Origin: Megalobrama amblycephala
Taxonomy: Eukaryota > Chordata > Actinopteri > Cypriniformes > Xenocyprididae
DNA: 64,000 nt
NCBI RefSeq assembly: GCF_018812025.1
Contig: NC_063066.1
Location: 3,554,692 to 3,618,691 of the forward strand
Direction: 5' to 3'
Part shown: piece by piece, positions 1 through 11,656 of the stretch
Layout of the letters: every line of letters begins with the position of its first letter
How positions within the stretch are numbered: the stretch's first letter is position 1
Notes under the pieces: generated by a model
Told to the model about the DNA's origin: nothing
The model's database searches: none
Seen by the model: the letters and a program-made list of their open reading frames with translations, nothing else
Translations under genes and position numbers: made by a program

Positions 1-193
1 GCGCAAAACAAAACAAAAATAACGACTTTAACAATTTCCTTTCTACCCTGTCATTCCAGTAAATCACACTATCGGTATCAGCAGATATCATTCTGAGTAA
101 TCTGTTCTCGGTATAGGCAAAGAAATTTAGCATCCGTGCATCTCTAATTTAAATTGTGATAATATTTAACAATATTAATGCCTTTCCTGTATT

Positions 194-280
194 TTTGATC
201 AAATAAATGCAGACTTGGTGAGTATATAGGACTTATTTTTACAAGCATTAAGCAAGCATTTGAACAGTAGTAGTAGTGCA
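194..280 (-). repeat. Dispersed repeat family A, end fragment
   Basis: Fragment of a high-copy repeat present six times in this window. Diagnostic text read on the + strand is gatcaaataaatgcagac-ttggtgag followed by tttgaacagtagtagtgca. It is in the same orientation as the copy at 63765-64000 and opposite to those at 29.5, 39.7 and 61 kb. A tail-only relic of the same family lies at 7811-7865. Confidence 0.7.
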
Positions 281-1984
281 TGCTATATCTCTCACTTTTG
301 AAGACTGACAAATCCATGCTGTATTATTTATTTTCTGTCTTTTGTCGACTTAATTTTCTCACTGCTAATCATTTATTCTGCATCTGTCAAATATACATTT
401 ATAACTATACAAATGTCTCAGCCTTCCATGATGGCTGGCAATATGACCAAATGTTCTGAGTCACTGAATTGTCTACTACAATAAATGTGTAGTTGCTGTG
501 TCAGACACTGATGTGGAAGTGCTCTATCACTGTCAGACATACAGTAGAGCTGTTTCAAGTTCAGTTAGACCCTGATCAAAGTAAAAATCCAGTGCATGTT
601 TTCTTAGGGATTCCATCTCTCGCTTTATTCGTGGCCTGCTATTCCAGGCATACTGTATACATTTCTCAGCAGTTATTTTTGGTGTGACTGTAGATGTTGT
701 AACGTGGTGGTCTGCACGCGTGAGTGCGCCTCTCTTGAGCGAGTTGAAATGTTTGGTAATGATGGTTCTTTATTGATGACTGCTCTCTATTAAACTCCTC
801 AGGTCTGAGAGCTCAGAAGGTGCTGCTCCAGCAGTGCTGTCAGACCCTGTTTCCCTCAGAAACGGCTCAAACAGAGCTCAAAGCCTTGATGCGCACATCC
901 TAAATTGTGCATTTGGGGGATGAATGTAGAGCAGCGAGGGAAATGTCACTGCCACTGAGCTGGAACCCAAAACTAATTATTCCCTTAATCCAGCCAGAAG
1001 AGAGACGGTGGAAATAAATAATTTGTGTAAACACACAGACGTCGGATCACAGCACTAGTCGCATTGTTAGAAAGACCTTGTTGCTGTCATGTTTGTGAGG
1101 GCTGGCTGTAATGGGTCCGGGGCGTTTGAGCCACGGCAGGAGTTCATTTGAATCCACCTCATCGGTAATGCCGGCCACATTATAACAAGCCTCTTTTTCA
1201 AGGTAGAAACGGTGAAAGCCGCTTACGGACTGAGCTCACAGGAGCCAGAGAAACTGAGCCAACATTCAACAATGTCTGTTTCAACTTAACAGACTCACTT
1301 TTCCTTTCATAAAATCATATTCAGATGGGGTCAAAAACATTCTCACTGCGCAATGTTTTTCTCATTCCTTTTTTGCTTTTTAAACACCATTCAAGGCTAG
1401 CAAAGGCCTAAAATTGTAAATGTGAACTGAGTTATAGCACAGTGCGCTCAATTATATCACATGTACTAACTTAAGACAGCCGGTGACTCAACCGTCAGTA
1501 TGTCTGTTGCTGATATGTGTTCTACTGAGCATTTCTGAAGCTATAAATGTTCAAGAGGCTGTGCTATTTTGTGAATATAGTCATGGTTGAAGGGCATAGG
1601 TAGGTATGATGTGCCTGCAACACTTTTAGCCATGACTTTATTGACAAAATAATACAGCCTTGAGTGCCTTTAGTTTTGATTAAATGGTTACTGCATAATA
1701 AAATAATATTAAGGACATATTTTTTGATTAAACATCATATTATTATTTTAATTTTAATTCATCGGGTGCCATCTTTGTGTTGGAAAATATGGTGCATGAC
1801 ATATTAACCTACCTAGTGCTAAGATTAATTCAAAAGCGTGGGGTCTGTTTCTAAATGTGTGTGTTTTTTTTATTTATTTTTTTATCCTTAAATGCATGAA
1901 TGATTCTCCAATTATTATTTCTTTTTCTGGTCTTTACCGACCCATATCTTTATCTAACATGGATGGCTCGGCAACTGTCTCAAT

Positions 1985-3425
1985 AGCCGCTTTTCCACTG
2001 TCGGGCCAGTGTGAGCCAGGGCTTTCAGCGGGCCAGGCTAGGCTAATAGCCTTGGACACCGCTAATAGCTAATAGCACCGAGCCCAAAATCACGCTGCAT
2101 TTCCACCGTCGAGCCAGAAGCTCCGTAGCGCTTCACCAAATCCCGTCCGTAACACGCCTCTCTGGAACAACGTCACGCAAACCCGTCATTTCACAAACAA
2201 ATGGAAGTTTTATCAGAAAAATAATCAGAAATAAATGACTGGAAACTACACTCTAAAAATGCTGGGTTAAAAACAACCCAAGTTGGGTTGAAAATGGACA
2301 AACCCAGCAATTGGGTTGTTTTAACCCAGTGGTTGGGTTAAATGTTTACCCAACCTGCTGGGTAGTTTTATGTATCTCAACTATTGTTTAAAAATTACTG
2401 TATTGTTTGCTTAAAATGAACCCAAAGTATGCAAAGTTAACATTTATTAATATATGAACATTTATTAAGTTTAATGAATAATAAAACAAACATTTAAACA
2501 TTAAATTGCCTATTAACTTTTGATTATTACTGTTGCATCTAGTAATTATGTGTCTGATTTTTAAATTCCAACCTATTTTGGGTTCATTTTAAACAAACAA
2601 TACAGTAATTTTTAAACAATAGTTGGGTTAAATAAAACTACCCAGCAGGTTGGGCAAATATTTAACCCAACCACTGGGTTAAAACAACCCAATGGCTGGG
2701 TTTGTCCATTTTCAACCCAACTTGGGTTGTTTTTAACCCAGCATTTTTTAGAGTGTAGCGAGATCGTAAAGTGAACATGATAAAAGCAGGCGTTGTTGGC
2801 ATTTTGTTGTTTACATGCATCGATGTTTTACCAAACAAATTAATCATCATTAATCAGTATGTTTACATCACATTTACAAAGTATAATAATTTCTACAAAT
2901 TTTCCACCAAAAATACGACCTGAGGAGCTTTAGCACTCTCTCCAGTTGCTTTATTTTATGAAATATGTGGAGTGAAATATGGATGTCAGTCCGTTGAGAG
3001 ACGAGATGTGGTGACAGATAAAATAAATACATGATTGTGATAGCCTACGTATATTTGTTTGATTTCTTTCTTGCGCATAGTCTTGGTGATCAGAATCCAC
3101 ATCGGATCACAAACAGAAGTTATTTCAAACACTTGCTGCTGTCTGAAAGTGAGTTTTGAGCTAAAATGATTTTAAAAGTCTTTAATGCTGATGTTAGCTA
3201 CATGTAATCATCCATGGCACCTCCGTCTCCACACACAGATAAACTCCGCGTTTGTTCGTAATCACTCCCTCAAGCCCGAGCTGGCCCGCTTTGGACCAAG
3301 GTATTCGGCGGGCCGTTGGCCCCGAGGAAGCCCCGACGAGGCACGATCAAGCCCCGGAAGTGACTCCGACTGGCCCTGACACGCACTAGCACACCCGCTT
3401 TAGGCCCGACAGTGGAAACACTGCT
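1985..3425. mobile_element. PIF/Harbinger-like non-autonomous element, AAT TSD
   Basis: Ends are inverted: the left reads agccgcttttccactgtcgg and the reverse complement of the right reads agcagtgtttccactgtcgg; both continue into gcc. A 3-bp duplication AAT lies at 1982-1984 and 3426-3428. A 3-bp TSD with AGC...GCT ends fits PIF/Harbinger. No transposase is recognisable; the interior is interrupted by a 507-bp palindromic element (2249-2755). Without that insert the element is about 0.93 kb. Confidence 0.8.
2249..2755. mobile_element. Palindromic MITE nested in Harbinger-like element, TA TSD
   Basis: Begins cactctaaaaatgctgggtt and ends with its inverse (aacccagcattttttagagtg), flanked by TA on both sides (2247-2248, 2756-2757). 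The arms, about 150-190 nt, contain repeated gggttg/caaccc words and fold back on each other around an AT-rich centre. The TA target suggests Tc1/mariner-type mobilisation. No open frame of interest. Confidence 0.85.
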
Positions 3426-3784
3426 AATAATAGTGTAAGACTCTCATGGTATTTTAATAAATATTACAAAAGAATCAAATATAGCATATTTTGTTACCTT
3501 TTATAACTTGGAAGGGTTCAATTTGAGCAGATGCTTTTTATCATCATCACTTTCATCATCAGAGTTATGCTGCGTTCCAGGCAGGTTTTTGAGCCCGTAA
3601 GTCACGATTTCAAATCACGACTCACAACTTTGTAGCGTTCCAGGAAAGTCACGCCAAACTTCGTAAAAGTGTAAACAAACCAATTTGGTGGACCGTACGG
3701 GGCTTATGCTCATTAATTATTTCTGTCGCCAAAGGTGCTTACTCCTTTTTGTGTAAAATTAATTTAACAGACTGTTAATCTCAA

Positions 3785-4040
3785 CAAATTCACTAACACT
3801 TTACAATAAGTTTCATTAGTTAACATAAGTTAACTACATTAACATTAACTAATAATGAACTGCATTTCTACAGCATTTATTAATCTTTAATGTTAATTTC
3901 AACATTTACTAATACATTATTAAAATCAAGAGTTGTATTTGTTAACATTAGTTAATGCACTGTGAACTAACATGAACAAACTCTGAACTGTATTTTTTAT
4001 TAACATTAACAAAGATTAACAAATACAGTAACAAAGGTAT
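3785..4040. repeat. Dispersed AT-rich repeat (cactttacaataag... type)
   Basis: Starts aacactttacaataagtttc, then has many attagttaac/aacattaac words and ends around aacaaatacagtaacaaagg. I recognise this text as a very common teleost interspersed repeat; superfamily not assigned. A second, distinct element may flank it on the left (3580-3660, gcgttccagg words twice). No coding content. Confidence 0.6.
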
Positions 4041-4147
4041 TTTTTGTGCGTTTGAAAAGATTATTTGTGAAGCTGTTTATATACACATTGCAACTCTCTT
4101 CAGATCAACGGCAGCGCGAACACAGGTTTGAATTGAGTTTTGGGCAC

Positions 4148-4148
<1 letters not shown>

Positions 4149-4179
<31 letters not shown>
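4149..4179 (+). repeat. (TC)n microsatellite
   Basis: About 15 uninterrupted TC units. Confidence 0.95.
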
Positions 4180-4181
<2 letters not shown>

Positions 4182-4311
4182 TGAAATCTTGCGTATATCA
4201 GTAGCGGCGTGCTATAATATTCATGAGGTGAGATGTCTCTATTAAAGGATACGCTCCCCGCACTTCGACCATTCATCACACCAGAAGCGTTTTCGGAACC
4301 CAAACGTAGAA

Positions 4312-4388
4312 ATTTTTCACGGTTCCGGTTCTTTTCAAAAAACACTACCGGTTCCGGATGAGAACCGGTTCTCGGTTCCCAACCCTAG
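4312..4388. mobile_element. Possible hAT-type end (ggttctcggttcccaaccctag)
   Basis: The sequence accggttccgg...gaaccggttctcggttcccaa-ccctag resembles termini of common fish hAT elements, which end in ...ccctag/a. No matching left end was found, so this is at best a solo end. Confidence 0.35.
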
Positions 4389-6356
4389 TCAGAGTTCACT
4401 TCCACAGTTCATTCAGCATCTGGCTCATATTCACCATCTCAACCATATTTTCAAAACTTTTGTTTTAAATGTCCTCTAAATCAATATTTTGATCGCTGAC
4501 AGCTTTTTCACCAAATCCACCATCAAGTGACAGTGAGAGTTTGATTGCGTTCAGTAAATCACTGAGCCAAGTTTTGCTGATGAAACTTGTGTATTTTTTT
4601 TTTTCTGCCTGCAGTAACTATGAGTGAAACATCAATTTATCATATCAGACATTGCCACCTTGAGGAATAAAGGTGAACTGAATTTATTGAGTCACCAGAG
4701 GCTCGATTATTGTTGCACAGAACTTCTTTCTTTCAATAAATAAATAAATAGTAGCCTCCGTCACACTGCTGGCAAGACGTTTAATTTTATTAAACTGGAA
4801 ATCGCCTAAACCTCCTACTCTTTCTTTATGGATTAAAGATATTTTCCATTTTATTAAACTAGAAAAAAATCAGACAATGAAGGGATCATCTGATAATTTC
4901 AATAGAATTTGGGGACCTTTCCTAGGATATGTAGGAAAATGAAAGGCCCTCATTCACCTGACTATACATCTCCTCTGGAAGTAATTATTTTCCTCCTCCG
5001 GTATATAGACCGGTACCCTACTTTAGGGATATGTTGGCTGTGTTTTACTTGGACTGGACTCTGACTAATTAGCATCCAACCAACTGATTTCCGACCATTA
5101 AGACAACACTTCAAGTACTGTCCTACAGATCACTTAAATCAGATGAAAGTGTATTTACTCAAGTGATCGTACTTCCTTCTAACTTCATTAAGAAGTGGGT
5201 AATCCATAGATGTTTGATTGCAGATTGCCTTCAATAAAGCTCTTGAGATGCATGAGCACTCTTTTTGAAGTGTTTATTCCATGAAAAAAAATGTTTATCA
5301 CTTGATAGCCTTCATATCTTCTCAATAGAAGGGCTCTCAACACGTTTGATGAAGCTGGAACACCTGATATCTAGTGTTTTCAAGAAATCTTGGTCTGTCT
5401 CGGACCTACATGGTCTCAACCCTGTATAAGTGATCTATGGGATCAAATGGAGGTGTTTTCTGCTTGGCATATGACACTTGAGTATAAAGCAACAATCATT
5501 TGTTGTTAGCTGGCTTAACTTGTCTTTTCAAGGTGATCCAAAAGGCTGATTGAAATCGTGATGGTTTGGCATAATGAGGTTTGCAATTGTGGCGTGTCCC
5601 CAAAGACTTCATTCTAATGCTTGCCTGCCTGTCTTCTCCAGTTTGAAAAATCTCCCCAGAGAGAACCAGTCTTGCTAATGAAGTGAAAAAGTAATCTGCA
5701 CATGGCTTTTGAGTGGCTTTTAGATGCATAGACGTTTATGGAAGTTGTGTTTTAGAACATATTTATTCTATTGTGTTTGATGCAATACTTGGCAGTTTAG
5801 CAATTGCTTTGTGCTAAATTATGCAGTGTAAATCAAATTAAAATATCACATTAAATGTCAAATTAAGAGCTGTTTAGACAGTCCTTGTCTTGTGATTGTG
5901 CACGACGACTTGATGTCAGATATTACTCTGCACATATGTTGACATTGACAAGAGAGCTAAATATGTACATAAATACAGGTTAAAATGCTACTACTACTAC
6001 TACTATTAATAATAATAATACAATGTTGTTTTGGACCTCATTAACTTTCATTGTAATTTTTCATTACACTGATAAATATATCACTTTAAAGAAACCATAA
6101 TTGTCCAGGTCAGAAATAATAGATATGACTGTCTATGTACGTGGGCATGAATCCTCCTTGCTTCACTTCTTGTCCTCAACTTCCTGGTAAAGTTGTCCCA
6201 GTTGCTTAAGAGCCAGTAATTGTCCGTCTTGCTGTTAAGACCTTGTAGATCGTAAAATAAATTTCTCAGAGTTTTTCTTGGCCTTCGGAGGGAGCTTTGG
6301 GCAGTGAGCCATGGACAGCTTTATTGAGAAAGTTTTGTGACCACACAGTGGCGGAG

Positions 6357-6634
6357 GTGTGTGTGTGTGTGTGTGCGTGAGTGTGTGTGTGTGTGTGGTT
6401 CAGGTATACCCTATGTTATGGCAATATCCAAAATCCTTGTCCTTGTGGGAACATCTTTTGGTCCCCATGAGGAAAACAGCTTATAAATCATAGTAAGTGG
6501 TGTTTTTTGAAAATGTAAAAATGTAGAAAGTTTTCTGTGATGGTTATATTTAGGGTTATGAAACAGAATATACAGTTTGTACAGTATAAAAATGATTATG
6601 TCTATGGAATGTCCCCATAAAACATGGAAACCCA

Positions 6635-6671
<37 letters not shown>
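6357..6671. repeat. Interspersed repeat bounded by two (TG)n microsatellites
   Basis: (TG)n at about 6357-6398 and 6636-6671 flank about 230 nt containing ccttgtgggaacatcttttg, ggtccccatgaggaaaacag and gtccccataaaacatgg. This is a familiar teleost repeat that usually carries TG/CA tracts. A long minus-strand open frame here is translated microsatellite, not a gene. Confidence 0.65.
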
Positions 6672-6673
<2 letters not shown>

Positions 6674-6778
6674 AACAGAGAGACAGAACTGTAGATGAAG
6701 AAAAACAGGCCAGTGGGGGACACATCCCCCATCCATCCCCTGTGACTTTCAAATAGCCCTTTTTTTTTCTAATTGCTC

Positions 6779-6782
<4 letters not shown>

Positions 6783-6824
<42 letters not shown>
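6783..6824 (+). repeat. (TC)n microsatellite
   Basis: About 21 TC units; on the minus strand it reads as poly Arg-Glu and inflates a spurious open frame. Confidence 0.95.
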
Positions 6825-6826
<2 letters not shown>

Positions 6827-8008
6827 AAGTTTTAGAAAGGTGACTTAGAGACCCAAAGGACATATAAACCTAAAGAGATGAAACGGTCCCCTGGGAAGTC
6901 ATTTCCTCTCAAAGTGTGTATGTTAGGTCAGGACAATCGACTACAGTAAATACATGCTATAAGCCTCTCTGGGAATGGACAATATGTGCACTTCGGCTTC
7001 TATTTTTTGTCTTGTGCATAATTACATATTTTCAAAATCAACTAATCAGTTGTTGTTGGGCAACTAGTCAATCCTCCTCACTCTATCATGTTATATATGG
7101 CCACATATACAGTATAATACAAGCATGCAACCCAAGAGAGTTTGAATGCTATTTCACAAATCACACATGCATTTTGTCAATTTATCTTTTTTTTTTTTTT
7201 CTTTATAAGTTTAGGTGGTTTTAGTCATTGATTTTGCTGCATCATCAGTCTCATTCTCCTCTCCATCCTAGCAAGACAAATGGCCTCTTCAGGCTTGGCA
7301 GAGGAAGCGATTGGTCCAGCAAACATCCTGTGCTGTAATCTTTGAAGCAATCTTAAAAATGCATTTTTGCTTTCCACTGAAAGAGCTTTTAATGAGTTCC
7401 AGTCCTTGACCAAACAAACTTCAGATCCACAGCTTGTATACAAAACCTACGTCTTTTCATTAGAAAGTAAAGTTTGGGCTTCAGATTTAGTCTTCTGAGG
7501 CATTGCATTATCCATAGTAATCCTGAACACTTACATGCTTTGATTTCCGTGTGTTTACACTGCGGATCAGGTTTTAGTAATGTTCCTCTGGCCTGCTGAT
7601 CAGAGCGTGTGAGCGGTGCAGACTGGACAGGGATCAGGGAAAACAGTTCTGTGGTTTTTGCCTGGAGCGAGCGTTGTTTTTGAAAGCCTCACGATCCGTG
7701 TTCTCTCACTGTACCGCTCCATCACAAGCATTACATGCATGTTAATGCATGGTTTCACTATGTATTAAATGTTAATGGCATATTAGCTGTCAGAATGAAT
7801 GAGAGATGGAATTGATCAAATACATGCACCATTGGTGAGCATACAAAACTTTTGAACAGTAGTTTTGGAGTAAAGTTTGTTTAACCAATGAGTGAGGAGT
7901 GATTGAGGAGCGGAAAATGGAAAGTCCGGCATTTGGAATTTGGAAAGGAGTGATTACAGACTGCTTTCAGCAGGAGGAAATTGCCTGTCGCTCCAATCCG
8001 CTCACACT

Positions 8009-9497
8009 AGCTACGTTTGCATGGACACCTTTTGTTTCTTTTGGAATGAATTTATTCTGATTGATGAATCCAAACATAGTGTTTACATGAATTTTAAATA
8101 AAGTGATCAGGTTGATGTGTGTGTTTATATTCCACAAGCTTCAATGCGCACACTGCCCAAATATCGTTATCCCACTGTTTGCATTCTCCTATACTGCTTC
8201 TTTTCTCTGTTTTAAACAGCAGATCTAATATTTATCTATTTCGGGTCCTAATTAGGAGACAACGAGCGCATGAAGCTTTGTGCCGTGCTGCTTATATTTA
8301 TCAGGGTGTAAAAACGCCCCTTCCTGCACCCAAAACAAGGCTTCTATGGATGAGAGTCCAAAAAAGGACTGCTGGGACGACATTGTCCTGCTCCACTTCA
8401 CAGACGATGAGTGGAAGGAGAATTTTATAATAACACAACAGTCAGTTATTACACTATATTCAACAACAACAACAGCAAAGCCACCTGAAGGCAAACCTGC
8501 AACCAAAAAAGCGTAATGCTTGCTAACGCTGCGGTACGCAGAGAACGGATGTCGCTTTTGTGAGGAAATGGCTTATCATTTAATAAATTGACAGCCCATC
8601 AGCTAATCTTCAACATGTTTGCTTTTAAGCATTAGTTTTGGATTGATCTATTTTTAGGGTTTACGCTGAAAAAAAAAAAAAAAAAGCTGTTTTAGAAGGA
8701 CAATTGACCCTTCAAAAGACCCACCCCCCTTAGTTACTGTTGCTAGGTCCAACAAGCCATGGCACTCTCACGCCACACTTCATGCTCTTACGCAGTGAAA
8801 AATACAAAGAGGACACTGACAACACGCTGACAGGCAAGACAGAGGAGGTTACTTTTAGCATGAATCAAATTTGGTCATTTTTGGTCATTCAAGTCATGAC
8901 AGATCGCTCTAGCGCCTCAGTTCAAGCGACATGTAAACCAATCAACTCGTCCTAGTTTTTGCATGAAATAAATGTGAATGAACATCAGAAGGTATGGCGT
9001 TTCAACAGTGGAAAGATGTCAATACACACCATTTTTCAAGTTCAAGTCCACTGACTTTAATCTACTAACTCTCCTGTCTAGTTTGTTTGTTGGACAAAAT
9101 GGTGGATTCAGTGTTATGATTGGTCAGATCCCCTGTCAATCAAACTCTCGTCAAAGGGTGAATTGTGCAACAAGTTTGATCCAGTTTATGGCACTGTCAC
9201 ACAACTCTGAACGAAATTCAGTGACGTCAAGGCTGTTATATGATTGGTTATAATAATAAGACCATCAGCAACAATAAAATCAATAATAAGACCATCTCTG
9301 AGAACACCATTTATACATCATTGTACGTGTGCAGTGTTTACATGTCAGATTTAAACCACCCCTTATAATCTGAATGAAATTTTAGTCAGATTTGGCCAAT
9401 ACATCCCGATTGTCATGGTTACATGATGATTTTTGTTTTCCCACTGTGCTACTAGTCCAATTATAATCGGATTATTAGGATCCGTGTAAACACAGCT
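8009..9497 (+). mobile_element. PIF/Harbinger-like element with transposase relic, ACT TSD
   Basis: Left end agctacgtttgcatggacac; the reverse complement of the right end is agctgtgtttacacggatcc. ACT duplicates at 8006-8008 and 9498-9500. It contains a fragment of a HARBI1/ALP1-like protein (listed separately), so it descends from an autonomous Harbinger copy. The subterminal regions repeat tcatgt/tttaaat and cggatta words. Length 1489 bp; typical autonomous Harbingers are about 3-5 kb, so this is an internal deletion derivative. Confidence 0.8.
8340..8470 (+). pseudogene. Harbinger/ALP1-like transposase N-terminal fragment
   Basis: The reading frame gives ESPKKDCWDDIVLLHFTDDE then WKENFIITQQSVITLYS. 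It resembles the conserved N-terminal segment of fish HARBI1/ALP1-like nucleases, which typically has W-W-(E/D)-x-(I/V)-V-L then F-(T)-D-(D/E)-(E)-W-x-x-N-F-R-M-(S/T)-x-x-(S/T)-F. Similarity ends at about 8465 in a CAA repeat and the frame terminates at 8516. No catalytic DDE residues are present. The host element at 8009-9497 has Harbinger ends, which supports the call. A shifted arginine-rich frame just upstream (8245-8275) may be the preceding segment. Confidence 0.65.
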
Positions 9498-10703
9498 ACT
9501 GATACAGATGATTAAACAGCTGCTTTCACTGGAAACGTTGGACTTCTGCATCAGTGCATGATGTCTGCTGCTTGTTGAATCCAATACCAGGATGGTATCA
9601 GTGAAACATGACTTTGAATTCACTCTCATGTCATGTCAGAATTACTATGATATTACTGGTAGAGAAAAAAACATTCACATCTTTGTCAATCTCATGCAAG
9701 TTTAAAGTAAAACCTGCAGCCCTTCAACATTTAAAGGTAGTTCTGCAAGTTGTTCCAGTTCTCAAAATGTCATTTTATTTCAGTCAATATTACCTATGTT
9801 TCTATCTTTACTTTTTTTCACAGTGTTTTGCAAAATAGTATAGATGCGAATAAATAGAAATTAATTATCAACAACAAAGCCAACACATGGATCAATAGTG
9901 TTGCCATAGAGACTAATCATTTCTGAGTGCATGTACGTGAACAGCTGAAAGCAGAATCTCTGAGTTGTTGACATATAATTATGCTAATTCAGACACGATG
10001 TTATTTAAATGTTAAAAGATACCGTAAACCCTTGTGAGAAGGGTCGGGAAAGTCATTTTTTATGCTCTGTTCTAAATAAATGTGCTGTTTTTAGATGTTT
10101 GACCAAAACCCCCTTAAATACCCCTCTGGAGAACCAGAGAACTAATTATCGCTGCTGTTTTCCATTAACTCTGTATAATAATTCCCTGACCAACCACAAA
10201 GACATTTTCTCAATAGTTGGTAGAAATGATCTCCTCACATCCACGTGACTGCCACCCACTCCATGCAAGAGCCACATGTTCTCTCACACACTGGAAGCCC
10301 ATGTGGTCACTCTTCAGATATGGGAACTTCCTGAACTCTATTTCTCTGTTTATGCCGTTCACTCTTTTGGTGGGCGATGCTGAAGTTTATCAGACCTCTG
10401 GCAGCAGTTATTATGGCAGTCTGTTTTCTCTGAAGTGATGATGTGCTAAAGCACATTGGCACCTCTGCTGTGTTAATAGTACATAAATTAGTTTTCAGAA
10501 GAACTTTGGTTCCCAATTTATCTTAATAAAATATGTTTTATGTGTTAAACCGACGAACACATTACATCTCGCCTCTCTCAGCTCAAACATTTTATTAAGT
10601 TCCAGTCCTCAGCTCAGACTTTTAAAATCCATATATTACATACGTACACAATACAAGACAACGCATTTAATCCTGAATGTGTCCAGTGAATCAAACTGCA
10701 TGT

Positions 10704-10726
10704 TTTCTCTCTCTCTCTCTCTTTCA
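10704..10726 (+). promoter_or_regulatory. enox2: Microsatellite polypyrimidine tract and acceptor of exon A
   Basis: tttt(ct)n ctttcag forms the whole 3' splice-site pyrimidine tract. A second AG lies 2 nt downstream (cagag); using it would shift the frame, so 10727 is taken as the splice point. Length variation in the (CT)n could alter splice strength. Confidence 0.8.
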
Positions 10727-10727
10727 G

Positions 10728-10859
10728 AGGGGCTCCGAAATATTGCCATGGACTCCAACTCTTTAGCGATGCCCATGTCGGACCCTAATGCTTGGGCTAC
10801 TGCCATGAACAACCTCGGAATGGCCCCCATGAGCATGACTGGCCAACCTATCATGTCAG
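10728..10859 (+). CDS. enox2: ENOX2 coding exon A (N-terminal Met-rich segment)
   Basis: First recognisable coding exon of an ecto-NOX disulfide-thiol exchanger 2 orthologue. The known family consists of cell-surface proteins with hydroquinone/NADH oxidase and protein disulfide-thiol interchange activities. The 132-nt exon gives 44 codons (conceptual residues 1-44), including MPMSDPNAWATAMNNLGMAP, a signature shared by ENOX1 and ENOX2. The acceptor is ctttcag ending at 10727 and the donor is tcag/gtaagc at 10860. It enters and leaves in phase 1: 'ag' at 10728-10729 completes a split codon, and the last G joins 'at' of the next exon to give Asp. The polypyrimidine tract is a (TC)n microsatellite. 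In-frame Met codons exist, but an upstream exon is expected because the acceptor is strong and the first codon is split, so the true start is not visible. Coding is clear; the choice of ENOX2 over ENOX1 comes mainly from later exons. Confidence 0.9.
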
Positions 10860-10881
10860 GTAAGCTTGAGTTATCAACTTA

Positions 10882-11096
10882 CGGTAACACTTTAGTTTAG
10901 GGTCCAATTCTCACTATTAACTAGTTGCTTATTAGCATGTATATTTCTAGGATATTAGGTGTTTATTAGTACTTATAAAGCACATATTAATGCCTTATTC
11001 TGCATGATCACATTCTATATCCCTAGTAACTACCTTACTATTAATTAGCAGTAATTACAAGTTTATTTTGGCAAAAGTTGTAGTTAATCGTTAGTT
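10882..11096. repeat. Dispersed repeat family B, copy 1
   Basis: Begins cggtaacactttagttta-gggtcc, 22 nt after exon A. It contains ttgcttattagcatg, tttattagtacttataaagc and ccttattctgcatgatcac. The same text occurs inverted at about 63580-63760. Confidence 0.75.
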
Positions 11097-11656
11097 AAAG
11101 CAGAACTAAGTAACTTTTTTTACCTTCATAGATAGTTTTCTAAGTCCTTACGATGGTTAATTGACTTGTAGTGGTGTGTTTGAGGCGTGCACTAACCCCC
11201 TCTGGCACGTCTATGCCAGAAAACAGCACTTGCAAGTTGAGCTTTGCCGACCCGACACATTCTCGCCTCATGTTCACGTTCACGCGAGAGTGACAAAATG
11301 CTTTATAATTTCGAAAATTACCCACCTCCATCGAGATTTCTTGTACTGTATTTGCAAAACTACTGCACTGGTGAGCGTTGTAGCTGCGCTTGGAGTATTT
11401 ATGACAGTGTGATTCACTGAAGGAACCTGTAGAGGGAGCTTCGCAATTCTTACCGCTTTAATAGTGAGAATATTATAATAGTACATAAATGCTAAAATAA
11501 AACTGGTACAGACAACATGAAGACAGTAGCGGAAAATGACCAGGATATGTTTAGAATTTCCATCCATCCAAAAGTAATAATCATGCATTCAAGTCCTCCT
11601 GGGAAGTTCGTATTTAACAGGTGGGAAGTTGTGTTTCTAACATCAGGTGAGTTTAA

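Larger units (their letters stand above)
1..10727 (+). other. Intron or 5' region upstream of exon A
   Basis: No coding exon could be recognised here. The stretch precedes the first visible ENOX2 exon, which begins with a split codon, so this is probably intron following an upstream coding exon outside the window. It holds two Harbinger-like elements (1985-3425, 8009-9497), a palindromic MITE, a dispersed AT-rich repeat, a TG-flanked repeat at 6.36-6.67 kb and several short microsatellites. I see nothing interpretable in 290-1980, 4390-6350 and 9500-10700 apart from short simple repeats such as (CTA)n near 5990. No promoter or CpG island was recognisable. Confidence 0.6.

Noticed and set aside
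6411..6863. 150-codon minus-strand open frame
   Set aside because: It contains translated (TC)n and (TG)n microsatellites (RERERE, HTHTHT) and a common repeat; no protein similarity.
7225..7443. 72-codon minus-strand frame rich in Arg/Met/Leu
   Set aside because: No recognisable domain, and no consistent splice signals around it.
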